Shown: positions 40,090-48,650 of the stretch, one piece after another
Position numbering within the stretch: the stretch's first letter is position 1
How the letters are laid out: the number at the start of each line of letters is the position of its first letter
Assembly: GCF_022647665.1 (NCBI RefSeq)
Contig: NZ_CP071872.1
Span: forward strand, 2,294,001 to 2,358,000
DNA length: 64,000 nt
Direction of reading: 5' to 3'
Source of the DNA: Streptomyces formicae
GTDB lineage: Bacteria > Actinomycetota > Actinomycetes > Streptomycetales > Streptomycetaceae
Made by a program: the position numbers and the translations under genes
Notes under the pieces: model-generated
The model's database searches: none
The model's input: only the letters and a program-made list of their open reading frames with translations
Told to the model about the DNA's origin: nothing

Positions 40090-41601
40090 GTGAGCACAGA
40101 TCAGCAGCCCCGCCACGACCCCGGGGTGTTCCGCACCAAGACGGTGGAGCAGTCGATCCGCGACACCGAGGAGCCCGAGCACGCGCTGCGGAAGTCCCTG
40201 TCCGCCTGGGACCTCACCGTCTTCGGCGTCGGCGTCATCATCGGCACGGGCATCTTCGTCCTCACCGGCATCGTGGCCAAGGAGAACGCCGGCCCCGCCA
40301 CCGCTCTGGCCTTCGTCGCCTCGGGCATCGTCTGCGCCCTCGCGGCGCTGTGCTACGCCGAGTTCGCCTCCACCGTGCCGGTGGCCGGTTCGGCGTACAC
40401 CTTCGCGTACGCCTCGATCGGCGAGCTGCCCGCCTGGATCATCGGCTGGGACCTGGTCCTCGAATTCGCCCTCGGCACCGCCGTGGTGGCGGTCGGCTGG
40501 TCCGGGTACGTGCGCAGCCTCATGAGCAACGTCGGCTGGGACATGCCCGCCGCGCTGGCCGGGCCCGACGTGCCGGGAGGCACCTTCGACCTGCTGGCCT
40601 TCCTGCTGGTTCTGCTGCTGACCGTGATCCTGGTCGTCGGGGTGAAGCTGTCGGCGCGCATCACCGCGGTCGTGGTCGCCATCAAGGTCGCCGTCGTGCT
40701 GATGGTCATCATCGCGGGCCTGTTCTTCATCAAGGGGGCCAACTACCAGCCGTTCATCCCGAAGGCCCGGCCGCAGCCCACCGGCGCCGGCCTCGACTCC
40801 CCGCTGGTCCAGGTCCTCTTCGGCTACGCGCCCACCAACTTCGGCGTCATGGGCATCTTCACCGCGGCCTCCATCGTCTTCTTCGCCTTCATCGGCTTCG
40901 ACGTCGTGGCCACCGCCGCCGAGGAGACCAGGAACCCGCAGCGGGACATGCCACGCGGCATCCTCGGCTCCCTCCTCGTCTGCACGCTGCTCTACGTGGG
41001 CGTGTCGCTCGTCGTCACCGGCATGCAGCACTACACGCAGATGTCGGCGAGCGCCCCGCTCGCCGACGCCTTCAAATCCGTCGGCCAGCCCTTCTTCGCC
41101 GGTGCCATCAGCTTCGGCGCTGCCGTCGGCCTCACCACCGTCTGCATGATCCTGCTGCTCGGCCAGACCCGGGTGTTCTTCGCGATGAGCCGTGACGGAC
41201 TGCTGCCGCGCTTCTTCTCCGTCACCCACCCGAAGTTCCGCACCCCGTACCGGCCGACGATCCTGCTCGGCGTCATCATCGCCATCGTCGCCGGTTTCAC
41301 CAGCCTCGAAGAGCTCGCGGCGCTGGTGAACATCGGCACGCTCTTCGCCTTCGTCATCGTGGCGCTCGGCGTCATCGTGCTGCGCCGCAGCCGGCCCGAC
41401 CTGCACCGCGCCTTCCGCACCCCCTGGGTGCCGGTGATCCCCATCGTGTCCATCGCGGCCTCGCTCTGGCTGATGCTCAACCTCCCGGCCGAGACCTGGC
41501 TGCGGTTCGCCATCTGGATGGCCATCGGTATCGTCGTCTACTTCCTGTACGGCTACTGGCGCAGCCGCCTCGGCAAGCTGGGCGCGGACGCCAAGTACTG
41601 A
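40090..41601 (+). CDS. APC family amino acid permease
   Basis: The protein has 503 residues and about twelve membrane helices. The APC motif in TM1 is GVGVIIGTGIFVLTG, and TM6 has FFAFIGFDVVATAAEETRNPQRDMP, the hallmark of cationic-amino-acid/YfnA-type permeases. It takes up amino acids with proton coupling. The exact substrate is not clear. GTG 40090 has GGAGG seven or eight bases upstream. It is transcribed alone between the dxs terminator and the hairpin near 41670. Confidence 0.92.
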   Translation: MSTDQQPRHDPGVFRTKTVEQSIRDTEEPEHALRKSLSAWDLTVFGVGVIIGTGIFVLTGIVAKENAGPATALAFVASGIVCALAALCYAEFASTVPVAGSAYTFAYASIGELPAWIIGWDLVLEFALGTAVVAVGWSGYVRSLMSNVGWDMPAALAGPDVPGGTFDLLAFLLVLLLTVILVVGVKLSARITAVVVAIKVAVVLMVIIAGLFFIKGANYQPFIPKARPQPTGAGLDSPLVQVLFGYAPTNFGVMGIFTAASIVFFAFIGFDVVATAAEETRNPQRDMPRGILGSLLVCTLLYVGVSLVVTGMQHYTQMSASAPLADAFKSVGQPFFAGAISFGAAVGLTTVCMILLLGQTRVFFAMSRDGLLPRFFSVTHPKFRTPYRPTILLGVIIAIVAGFTSLEELAALVNIGTLFAFVIVALGVIVLRRSRPDLHRAFRTPWVPVIPIVSIAASLWLMLNLPAETWLRFAIWMAIGIVVYFLYGYWRSRLGKLGADAKY

Positions 41602-41669
41602 GCACCGCGAGTGACGCCGAGTACTGAGCACCGCGGGTACGGAGCACCCCGGGGCGCATGACTCCAACC

Positions 41670-41707
41670 GGCCCTGTATGTCCTGCTTCAGTGGGACATG
41701 CAGGGCC
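41670..41707. promoter_or_regulatory. Inverted repeat between the permease and glycosyltransferase genes
   Basis: The arms GGCCCTGTATGTCC (41670-41683) and GGACATGCAGGGCC (41694-41707) pair at 13 of 14 positions. It sits just before a possible -10 TACTGT (41710-41715) that is seven bases from the next ATG. It may be the permease terminator, an operator, or both. Confidence 0.6.
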
Positions 41708-41721
41708 TCTACTGTGTGGCC

Positions 41722-43272
41722 ATGCTCACCGAGCCGCTGCCGTCGCCACGGTACGCAGCCACCCCCGTGCCCCTCGGCGGCCGGTCGTCCGACGGCTACT
41801 GGCGGCGGCTCGTCCCCGTCCTCGCCGTCCTCGCGGCCATCACCCGGATCCCCTCCTTCCGGCACCCGCTGTGGAACCCCGACGAGGGCTATCTCGCCGT
41901 CCAGGCACGGATACTCGCCGGTGGCGGAGCGCTGTACGACACCGTCGTCGACCGCAAGCCGCCGCTGCTGCCCTGGCTGTACGAGGCCAGCTTCGCCCTC
42001 TTCGGCGACGACTCACTGCGCCCGCTCAAGCTGCTCGCCGTCCTCGCCCAGCTGCTCACCGCCGTGCTGCTGGCCGCGACCGCACGCGACCGCTGGGGCG
42101 ACCGTGCCGGACGCACCACGGGCGTGCTCTATCTGCTCGTCTCCGTCGGGCTCAACCCCGAGGACGCCCAGGCCGCCACCTTCGAGATCTTCATGCTGCC
42201 GTTCACGGCAGCGGCCGTGTGGTGCGCGGGAAGGGGCCGGTGGACCGGGGCGGGACTCGCCGTCGCCGGGGCGTTCCTGATGAAGCAGACCGGCGGGGCC
42301 GTGCTCGCCCCGGTGCTGTGGCTGCTCTGGCGGAGCGCGGCGCGCCCGTGGCCGTACCGGGCGCAGCTGCTGCGGGTCGCCCTCGCGCTGACCCTGCCCG
42401 TGCTCGGCGCCGCCCTGCTCACCGACCCGTCGGGGTTCCTGTTCTGGACGGTGACCGGATCCGGTGCGTACGCCGAGTTCACCGGCTCCGAACTCCACGT
42501 CCTCTTCCGTGCCCTGGCGAACACCGCCCTGCTGTGCGCCGCCTGCGCCGGGCTGATCGCCCCCGTCGTCCGGGTGCTGCGGGTGGCCAGGACCGGCGCG
42601 GCCGACCTCTGGCTCTGGCTCGCCGCCTCCGTCGCCGCCGTGCTCCTCGGGTTCCACTTCTTCGGCCACTACTACCTCCAGCTCCTGCCGCCCCTCACGC
42701 TCCTGGCGGCGGGCGCCCTCCAGGTCCTGCCGCGCGACCGGCTCGCCTCGGCGCTGCTGACCTCCGCCGGGGCCTGCGGGCTGTTCCTGCTCTGGGGGAT
42801 GCTCGCGCCGCGCCCCGAGCTGGCCCACGCGCAGCTGGTCGCCGCCGAGGTGCGCCACCGCACCGGCCCACAGGAACGGGTGCTGATGTGGGGCATGCAC
42901 CCCGAGACGTACTGGCTCGCCGACCGCACGCCCGCCAGCCGCTATCTCACGGCCGGGCTGCTCACCAACTACAGCGGCGGGCGCGACGGACCCCACGTCG
43001 GCGAGAAGCACGCGATGGCGGGCGTCTGGCCGGTCTTCCTGACCGAGCTGCGGGAGCGCCCGCCGGTGCTGATCGTCGACGACTCGCGCGGCAAGCCGTA
43101 CGCCCCGGAGGAGCTGCCCACCCTGCGCCGCCTCCTCGCCGGACGCTACGAACCGCTGCCGGACCCCGTCGACGGCGCGGTCCTCTACGTCCGCTCGCCG
43201 GGCGGCTCGGCGGATCCGGGGGACCCGGCGGACCCGGAGGACTCGGAGGACCCGGGGGACCCGGGGCGCTGA
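41722..43272 (+). CDS. GT39/ArnT-like membrane glycosyltransferase
   Basis: The protein has 516 residues and about ten membrane helices, with the acidic loop motif WNPDEGYLAVQARI after TM1 characteristic of PMT/ArnT-type polyprenyl-phosphate-sugar transferases. A C-terminal outside domain has GMHPETYWLADRTPASRY. It likely moves a sugar from a lipid carrier to an acceptor outside the membrane. The last 20 residues are a low-complexity Asp/Pro/Gly tail. The ATG at 41722 has no ribosome site but a -10-like TACTGT seven bases ahead, so the mRNA may be leaderless. The 3' end overlaps the convergent gene by 88 bp. Confidence 0.85.
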   Translation: MLTEPLPSPRYAATPVPLGGRSSDGYWRRLVPVLAVLAAITRIPSFRHPLWNPDEGYLAVQARILAGGGALYDTVVDRKPPLLPWLYEASFALFGDDSLRPLKLLAVLAQLLTAVLLAATARDRWGDRAGRTTGVLYLLVSVGLNPEDAQAATFEIFMLPFTAAAVWCAGRGRWTGAGLAVAGAFLMKQTGGAVLAPVLWLLWRSAARPWPYRAQLLRVALALTLPVLGAALLTDPSGFLFWTVTGSGAYAEFTGSELHVLFRALANTALLCAACAGLIAPVVRVLRVARTGAADLWLWLAASVAAVLLGFHFFGHYYLQLLPPLTLLAAGALQVLPRDRLASALLTSAGACGLFLLWGMLAPRPELAHAQLVAAEVRHRTGPQERVLMWGMHPETYWLADRTPASRYLTAGLLTNYSGGRDGPHVGEKHAMAGVWPVFLTELRERPPVLIVDDSRGKPYAPEELPTLRRLLAGRYEPLPDPVDGAVLYVRSPGGSADPGDPADPEDSEDPGDPGR

Positions 43273-43634
43273 CGTACCGTCCTCGGCCCCGTGCACTGCG
43301 CGCCCAGCGCCTCGACCCGCTCACGCAGCCCCCTGTCGGCCGTCACCACGACCCGGGTGCGGCCAGGGGCGGCCCCGACCAGCTCGACGATGCGGTCGTC
43401 ACCGCTGCCGGGCGCCGCCTCGACCCGTACCTCCGGCACGGACTCCACACCCCGGGCCCGCCCCTCGACGACGAGCACCACCTCGGCGGGCCCGGGATGC
43501 CCGGGAATGCCCTCCCGGGCGATCGGGACGAGTCCGTCGCGCAGCCGCACGGTGGCGCCGAAGCGGTCCCGCCACCATCCGTCGGGGACCGAGCCGACCA
43601 CGTTCGCGGCATCGACGATCAAGAGAATCCGCAT
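43185..43634 (-). CDS. NYN/PIN-like putative nuclease (YacP type)
   Basis: The protein has 149 residues. It begins MRILLIVDAANVVGSVPDGW, with the Asp-Ala-Asn of NYN-type nucleases. A later VVVTADRGLRERVEALGA supplies the second Asp pair of the PIN-like fold. It probably cleaves or binds RNA. The last 25 residues are Ser/Gly/Pro low-complexity and are encoded opposite the tail of the glycosyltransferase. No ribosome site is seen before the ATG. Confidence 0.7.
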   Translation of the reverse strand: MRILLIVDAANVVGSVPDGWWRDRFGATVRLRDGLVPIAREGIPGHPGPAEVVLVVEGRARGVESVPEVRVEAAPGSGDDRIVELVGAAPGRTRVVVTADRGLRERVEALGAQCTGPRTVRQRPGSPGSSESSGSAGSPGSAEPPGERT

Positions 43635-43748
43635 GTCAGGAGGGTTGCACAGACCTGCGTGCGACCGCACTGATCCAAGTGTCTGCCGAGTGTTATCGTC
43701 ACGTAAATCAAGCGCTTGCACGGCGCTCAGGGAAGGTGGCTAAGGGCG

Positions 43749-44906
43749 ATGGCACTGCGGCTGGTGCGGAGGGCGAAGCAGCGAACGGACAGGGCCCTGC
43801 GGCCCGGGAAGCAGCCCCGCCGCGCTCCCGGCGCAACCCCCTCGCTCCCGGCCGACCCGGCCCTGCCGCCCACCACCGGCTGGTTGCTGCGTGGCAAGGA
43901 CGGCCGGCTCACCGCCTACGCGCCGGGCGACGAAGGCATCCTGCGCTGGACCGAGACCCGGCCCGGCGGGCCCGAGTGGGACGGTCCGACGTTCTTCCCC
44001 GTGCCCGATCTGCTGCCGCATCTCGCCCTGGCACAGGGCACGGACGGCTATGTGCACCTCGCCGGAACCCTGCGCAGGCGCAGCGCGAACGGTGAGAGCG
44101 CCACGGAGATGACGACGACCATGCAGTACCAGTCCGGCCGCCCCATGCGGCAGTGGCACAGCATGGGCACCCCCTATCCGACGGACCGCGAGCGGGCCGC
44201 GCGAATAGGGTCCCCTTCTTCCCTCGTCGACCCCCGGGGCGCCCTGCACGTCTTCATCCGCAACGCCGAAGGCGGCGTGACCCATCGCCCGCAGTCGCTG
44301 AACGGCCGCTGGGGTTCCTGGGCCGACCTCAAGGGCAGCGACGTGCGGGGCGTGCCGGCCGTGGCGACGACCGACGCCGGTCTCACCGAGGTCCTCGCGG
44401 TGACGGACACCAGCGTCCTGCGCTGGGTCCATGACGCGCTGGGAGCGCCGTTCGAGCGGGCCGACGACATCGAGACGGCCGTCGTACCGGGCTCGGTGAG
44501 CTCCGAGCGCACCGGCCGCGGACGGCTGACCCACTTCTGGCGCGAGGCCGCCACCGGCACCGTCCAGGCGTGGCGCGAGGGCATGGACGAGCCGGCCGCG
44601 CTCGGCGGCACCGGCGGCTGGGGCCCGCTCGCCCTGCTCCGCACGCCGGTCGACGGGCAGGACTGCACGATCATGGCGCAGCGAGGCCCGGACGGGCGGC
44701 CTGCGCTGGCCGCGTACCCGACGGAGGACGAGTCGGCGGGCGCCGAGTGGACGTCCTCGGGGGAGCCGTGCGTCGGCGTTCCCGCTCTCGCGATCGACGG
44801 CAACGGACGGGTGGTGCTGACCGCTCTCGGGGCCGACGGCACGCTGCGGGTGACCCGTCAGAAGGCCGAGTCGGGTCTGGCGATGGAGCCCTGGACCACG
44901 GTCTGA
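43749..44906 (+). CDS. Hypothetical beta-propeller-like protein
   Basis: The protein has 385 residues with a basic N-terminus (ALRLVRRAKQRTDRALRPGKQ) and no signal peptide. The rest is a series of roughly 45-residue repeats containing W or F with D-G turns (GWLLRGKDGRLTAYA, VHLAGTLRRR, LHVFIRNAEGGVTHRPQ, ERTGRGRLTHFWREA). These suggest a five- to seven-bladed propeller of the PLL/tectonin lectin type. Function unknown. It may bind glycans. ATG 43749 gives the first good start after a weak AAGG. Confidence 0.7.
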   Translation: MALRLVRRAKQRTDRALRPGKQPRRAPGATPSLPADPALPPTTGWLLRGKDGRLTAYAPGDEGILRWTETRPGGPEWDGPTFFPVPDLLPHLALAQGTDGYVHLAGTLRRRSANGESATEMTTTMQYQSGRPMRQWHSMGTPYPTDRERAARIGSPSSLVDPRGALHVFIRNAEGGVTHRPQSLNGRWGSWADLKGSDVRGVPAVATTDAGLTEVLAVTDTSVLRWVHDALGAPFERADDIETAVVPGSVSSERTGRGRLTHFWREAATGTVQAWREGMDEPAALGGTGGWGPLALLRTPVDGQDCTIMAQRGPDGRPALAAYPTEDESAGAEWTSSGEPCVGVPALAIDGNGRVVLTALGADGTLRVTRQKAESGLAMEPWTTV

Positions 44907-44975
44907 ACCTCGTGGCCCCGGACGGGGGGCGGGACGGGGCTGGGGGACGGGGCCGCGGGACGGGGCCGGGACACA

Positions 44976-45014
44976 CGCGAGGGCCGTACGGGAGATTCCC
45001 GTACGGCCCTCGCG
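44976..45014. terminator. Bidirectional terminator between convergent genes
   Basis: An 18-bp perfect stem (CGCGAGGGCCGTACGGGA and its complement) with a GAT loop lies between the propeller-like gene (plus) and the fadB-like gene (minus). Confidence 0.9.
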
Positions 45015-45030
45015 CCGTTCAACCGGCCGG

Positions 45031-47160
45031 TTACGCGGGGACGCTCGCGACGCCCTGCGCCAGGAACCTCTTGCCGTTCACGCGCTCGCTGACACCCTCG
45101 CGGTCCAGGTACGGCGTGATGCCGCCGAGGTGGAAGGGCCAGCCGGCGCCCGTGATCAGGCAGAGGTCGATGTCCTGCGCCTCGGCGACGACGCCCTCGT
45201 CCAGCATCAGGCCGATCTCCTGCGCGACCGCGTCCAGGACGCGGGCCCGGACCTGCTCCTCCGTCAGGACGCTGTCGCCCTGCTTCAGCAGCGCGGCGAC
45301 CTCCGGGTCGAGCTCCGGCTTGCCGCTGTCGTACACGTAGAAGCCGCGCTTGCCGGCCTCGACGACCGCCTTCAGGTTCGGGGAGACCGTGAAGCGGTCG
45401 GGGAAGGCGCGGTTCAGCGTCTCGGAGACGTGCAGACCGATCGCCGGGCCGACCAGCTCCAGCAGGACCAGCGGCGACATCGGCAGACCGAGCGGCTCGA
45501 TCGCCTTCTCGGCGGTGGCGACCGGGGTGCCCTCGTCGATGACGTTCTGGATCTCGCCCATGAAGCGGGTCAGGATGCGGTTGACGACGAACGCCGGAGC
45601 GTCCTTCGTCAGCACCGCGGTCTTCTTCAGCTTCTTCGCCACACCGAAGGCCGTGGCCAGCGAGGCGTCGTCCGTCTTCTCGCCGCGGACGATCTCCAGC
45701 AGCGGAAGCACCGCGACCGGGTTGAAGAAGTGGAAGCCGACGACCCGCTCCGGGTGCTGGAGCTTCGAGGCCATCTCGGAGACCGACAGCGAGGAGGTGT
45801 TGGTGGCGAGGATCGCGTGCGCCGGGGCGACGGCCTCGACCTCGGCGAACACCTTCTGCTTGACGGACATCTCCTCGAACACGGCCTCGATGATGAAGTC
45901 CGCGTCCGCGAAGCCCTCGGCCTTGTCGAGCACACCGGTGACCAGGGCCTTGAGGCGGTTGGCTTTGTCCTGGTTGATCCGGCCCTTGCCGAGCAGCTTC
46001 TCGATCTCGGCGTGGACGTAGCCCACACCCTTGTCGACGCGCTCCTGGTCGATGTCGGTCAGGACGACGGGCACCTCCAGGCGGCGCAGGAACAGCAGCG
46101 CCAGCTGGGAGGCCATCAGACCGGCGCCGACGACGCCGACCTTGGTGACCGGGCGGGCCAGGTTCTTGTCCGGCGCGCCGGCCGGGCGCTTGCCGCGCTT
46201 CTGCACCAGGTTGAAGGCGTAGATGCCGGAGCGCAGTTCGCCGCCCATGATGAGGTCCGCGAGCGCGGTGTCCTCGGCGTCGAAGCCCTTCTGGAGGTCG
46301 CCGTCCTTGGCCGCCTCGATGATGTCCAGGGCGCGGTACGCGGCCGGGGCCGCGCCGTGCACCTTGGAGTCGGCGATGAACCGGCCGCGGGCGACGGCCC
46401 GGTCCCAGCCCTCACCGCGGTCGACCTCGGCGCGCTCGACGGTCGTCCCGCCCTTGAGGACGGACGCCGTCCAGATCAGCGACTGCTCCAGGAAGTCGGC
46501 GCCCTCGAAGATCGCGTCGGCGATGCCGAGCTCGAAGACCTGGTCGCCCTTGAGCTGCTTGTTCTGGTTCAGCGAGTTCTCGATGATGACCGAGACCGCG
46601 CGGTCCGCACCGATCAGGTTCGGCAGGATGGTGCAGCCGCCCCAGCCCGGGACCAGGCCCAGGAACACCTCGGGCAGCGAGAACGCCGGGAGGGCCTTGG
46701 AGACGGTCCGGTAGGTGCAGTGCAGACCGACCTCGACACCGCCGCCCATCGCCGCGCCGTTGTAGTACGCGAACGTCGGGACGGCCAGGCCGGACAGCCG
46801 CTTGAAGACGTCGTGGCCGCCCTTGCCGATGGCGAGCGCGTCCTCGTGGCGCTTGAGCAGCTCGACGCCCTTGAGGTCGGCGCCGACGGCGAAGATGAAC
46901 GGCTTGCCGGTGATGCCGACGCCGACGATGGTGCCCTCGGACGCCTCCTTCTCCACCTGGTCGATGGCGGTGTTCAGGTTCGCCAGGGACTGCGGGCCGA
47001 AGGTGGTCGGCTTGGTGTGGTCCAGGCCGTTGTCCAGCGTGATCAGCGCGAACCGGCCTGCACCGGCGGGCAGTTCGAAGTGCCGTACATGGGCGCTGGT
47101 GACGACCTCGTCCGGGAAAAGCTCGGCCGCGCCCTTCAGGAGCTCAGCGGTGGTACTCAC
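45031..47160 (-). CDS. Fatty acid oxidation multifunctional protein (enoyl-CoA hydratase/3-hydroxyacyl-CoA dehydrogenase)
   Basis: The protein has 709 residues. The N-terminal crotonase domain (about 1-290) has the oxyanion motif YNGAAMGGGVEVGLHC and PEVFLGLVPGWGG. The NAD-binding dehydrogenase domain (from about 335) has VGVVGAGLMASQLALLFL, ATNTSSLSVSEMA and FHFFNPVAVLPLLEIV. It hydrates enoyl-CoA and oxidises the 3-hydroxyacyl-CoA. It is the FadB-type alpha subunit and pairs with the thiolase encoded immediately upstream. GTG 47160 overlaps the thiolase stop (GTGA), so the two are translated together. Confidence 0.96.
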   Translation of the reverse strand: MSTTAELLKGAAELFPDEVVTSAHVRHFELPAGAGRFALITLDNGLDHTKPTTFGPQSLANLNTAIDQVEKEASEGTIVGVGITGKPFIFAVGADLKGVELLKRHEDALAIGKGGHDVFKRLSGLAVPTFAYYNGAAMGGGVEVGLHCTYRTVSKALPAFSLPEVFLGLVPGWGGCTILPNLIGADRAVSVIIENSLNQNKQLKGDQVFELGIADAIFEGADFLEQSLIWTASVLKGGTTVERAEVDRGEGWDRAVARGRFIADSKVHGAAPAAYRALDIIEAAKDGDLQKGFDAEDTALADLIMGGELRSGIYAFNLVQKRGKRPAGAPDKNLARPVTKVGVVGAGLMASQLALLFLRRLEVPVVLTDIDQERVDKGVGYVHAEIEKLLGKGRINQDKANRLKALVTGVLDKAEGFADADFIIEAVFEEMSVKQKVFAEVEAVAPAHAILATNTSSLSVSEMASKLQHPERVVGFHFFNPVAVLPLLEIVRGEKTDDASLATAFGVAKKLKKTAVLTKDAPAFVVNRILTRFMGEIQNVIDEGTPVATAEKAIEPLGLPMSPLVLLELVGPAIGLHVSETLNRAFPDRFTVSPNLKAVVEAGKRGFYVYDSGKPELDPEVAALLKQGDSVLTEEQVRARVLDAVAQEIGLMLDEGVVAEAQDIDLCLITGAGWPFHLGGITPYLDREGVSERVNGKRFLAQGVASVPA

Positions 47161-48383
47161 TTGTTGCCTCCGGCGTCCTTGTGGTGCGGGTTCTCCCAGA
47201 TCACGGTGGCGCCCATGCCGAAGCCGACGCACATCGTGGTGAGGCCGTAACGGACCTCCGGCTGCTCCTCGAACTGGCGGGCCAGCTGCGTCATCAGACG
47301 GACGCCGGAGGAGGCGAGCGGGTGACCGAAGGCGATGGCGCCGCCGTACTGGTTGACGCGGGCGTCGTCGTCGGCGATGCCGTAGTGGTCGAGGAAGGCC
47401 AGGACCTGGACGGCGAAGGCCTCGTTGATCTCGAACAGGCCGATGTCCTCGATGGACAGCCCCGCCTGGGCGAGCGCCTTCTCGGTCGCCGGGATCGGGC
47501 CGTAGCCCATCACCTCGGGCTCGACTCCGGCGAAGGAGTACGAGACGAGGCGCATCTTCACCGGCAGGTTGTTCGCGCGGGCGAACTCCTCGGAGGCGAT
47601 GACGGAGGCGGTGGCGCCGTCGTTCAGGCCCGCGGCGTTGCCGGCGGTGACGCGGCCGTGGACGCGGAACGGCGTCTTCAGACCGGCGAGGTTCTCCAGG
47701 GTCGTACCCGGGCGCATCGGCTCGTCGGCGGTGACCAGGCCCCAGCCGGTCTCCCCGGCCTCCGGGGTGGTGCGGCGCACCGAGATCGGCACCAGGTCCT
47801 GCTGGATCTTGCCGTTGGCGTACGCCTTGGCGGCCTTCTCCTGCGAGCGCACGGCGTACTCGTCGGCGCGCTGCTTGGTGATGTGCGGGTAGCGGTCGTG
47901 CAGGTTCTCCGCGGTCATGCCCATGAACAGGGCCGACTCGTCGACGAGCTTCTCCGACACGAAGCGCGGGTTCGGGTCGACGCCCTCGCCCATCGGGTGG
48001 CGGCCCATGTGCTCGACACCGCCGGCGATGGCGACGTCGTACGCACCGAAGGCGACGCTGCCCGCGACCGTGGTCACGGCGGTCAGCGCGCCGGCGCACA
48101 TGCGGTCGATGGAGTACCCGGGCACGGACTGCGGCAGACCGGCGAGGATGCCGGCGGTGCGGCCGATGGTCAGACCCTGGTCACCGATCTGCGTGGTCGC
48201 GGCGATGGCGACCTCGTCGATCTTCTTGGGGTCGAGGTCCGGGTTGCGGCGCAGCAGCTCCCGGATCGCCTTCACGACGAGGTCGTCGGCACGGGTCTCG
48301 TGGTAGATGCCCTTCGGGCCCGCCTTGCCGAACGGGGTGCGGACGCCGTCGACGAAGACGACGTCCCTGACGGTACGAGGCAC
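47157..48383 (-). CDS. Acetyl-CoA acyltransferase (thiolase, FadA type)
   Basis: The protein has 408 residues. The nucleophile is Cys96 in DRMCAGALTAV. The other catalytic residues are the His in GGAIAFGHPLASSG and the Cys in TTMCVGFGMG, with NEAFAVQ in between. It catalyses the last step of beta-oxidation, cleaving 3-ketoacyl-CoA to acetyl-CoA and a shortened acyl-CoA. GTG 48383 has GGAGGAG seven bases before it. It is the first gene of the two-gene fadAB-like operon. Confidence 0.96.
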   Translation of the reverse strand: MPRTVRDVVFVDGVRTPFGKAGPKGIYHETRADDLVVKAIRELLRRNPDLDPKKIDEVAIAATTQIGDQGLTIGRTAGILAGLPQSVPGYSIDRMCAGALTAVTTVAGSVAFGAYDVAIAGGVEHMGRHPMGEGVDPNPRFVSEKLVDESALFMGMTAENLHDRYPHITKQRADEYAVRSQEKAAKAYANGKIQQDLVPISVRRTTPEAGETGWGLVTADEPMRPGTTLENLAGLKTPFRVHGRVTAGNAAGLNDGATASVIASEEFARANNLPVKMRLVSYSFAGVEPEVMGYGPIPATEKALAQAGLSIEDIGLFEINEAFAVQVLAFLDHYGIADDDARVNQYGGAIAFGHPLASSGVRLMTQLARQFEEQPEVRYGLTTMCVGFGMGATVIWENPHHKDAGGNK

Positions 48384-48600
48384 GATGGCTCTCCTCCAGG
48401 GTGCGGGATGGCACTGCTGCGGCGCGCATGCCTGAGCGTGCGCTTGCTTCCCTCATGCTACTTGTGGGTAACCATGCTGCCCAGCCCCCGGGGCGGGAGC
48501 GGTGAAGGTCACACGGCGCCGCTCGCCGCGACGGGCAGCCGCGGCGCGGAAGCCATTCCCCGCCGGGCCCGTTCCTGTGACTCCTCCCGCAGCTCCTGAA

Positions 48601-48636
48601 TCGCCGGAGGGGCTCCCGTAGGAGCCCCTCCGGCGA
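48601..48636. terminator. Terminator after the RNase D gene
   Basis: A 16-bp perfect stem (TCGCCGGAGGGGCTCC and its complement) with a CGTA loop, 14 bp beyond the minus-strand stop at 48651. Confidence 0.9.
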
Positions 48637-48650
48637 TACGGAAACGGGTG

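Noticed and set aside
43709..43718. CAAGCGCTTG palindrome before the propeller-like gene
   Set aside because: Only 10 bp, and such words are expected by chance. No second copy supports an operator.
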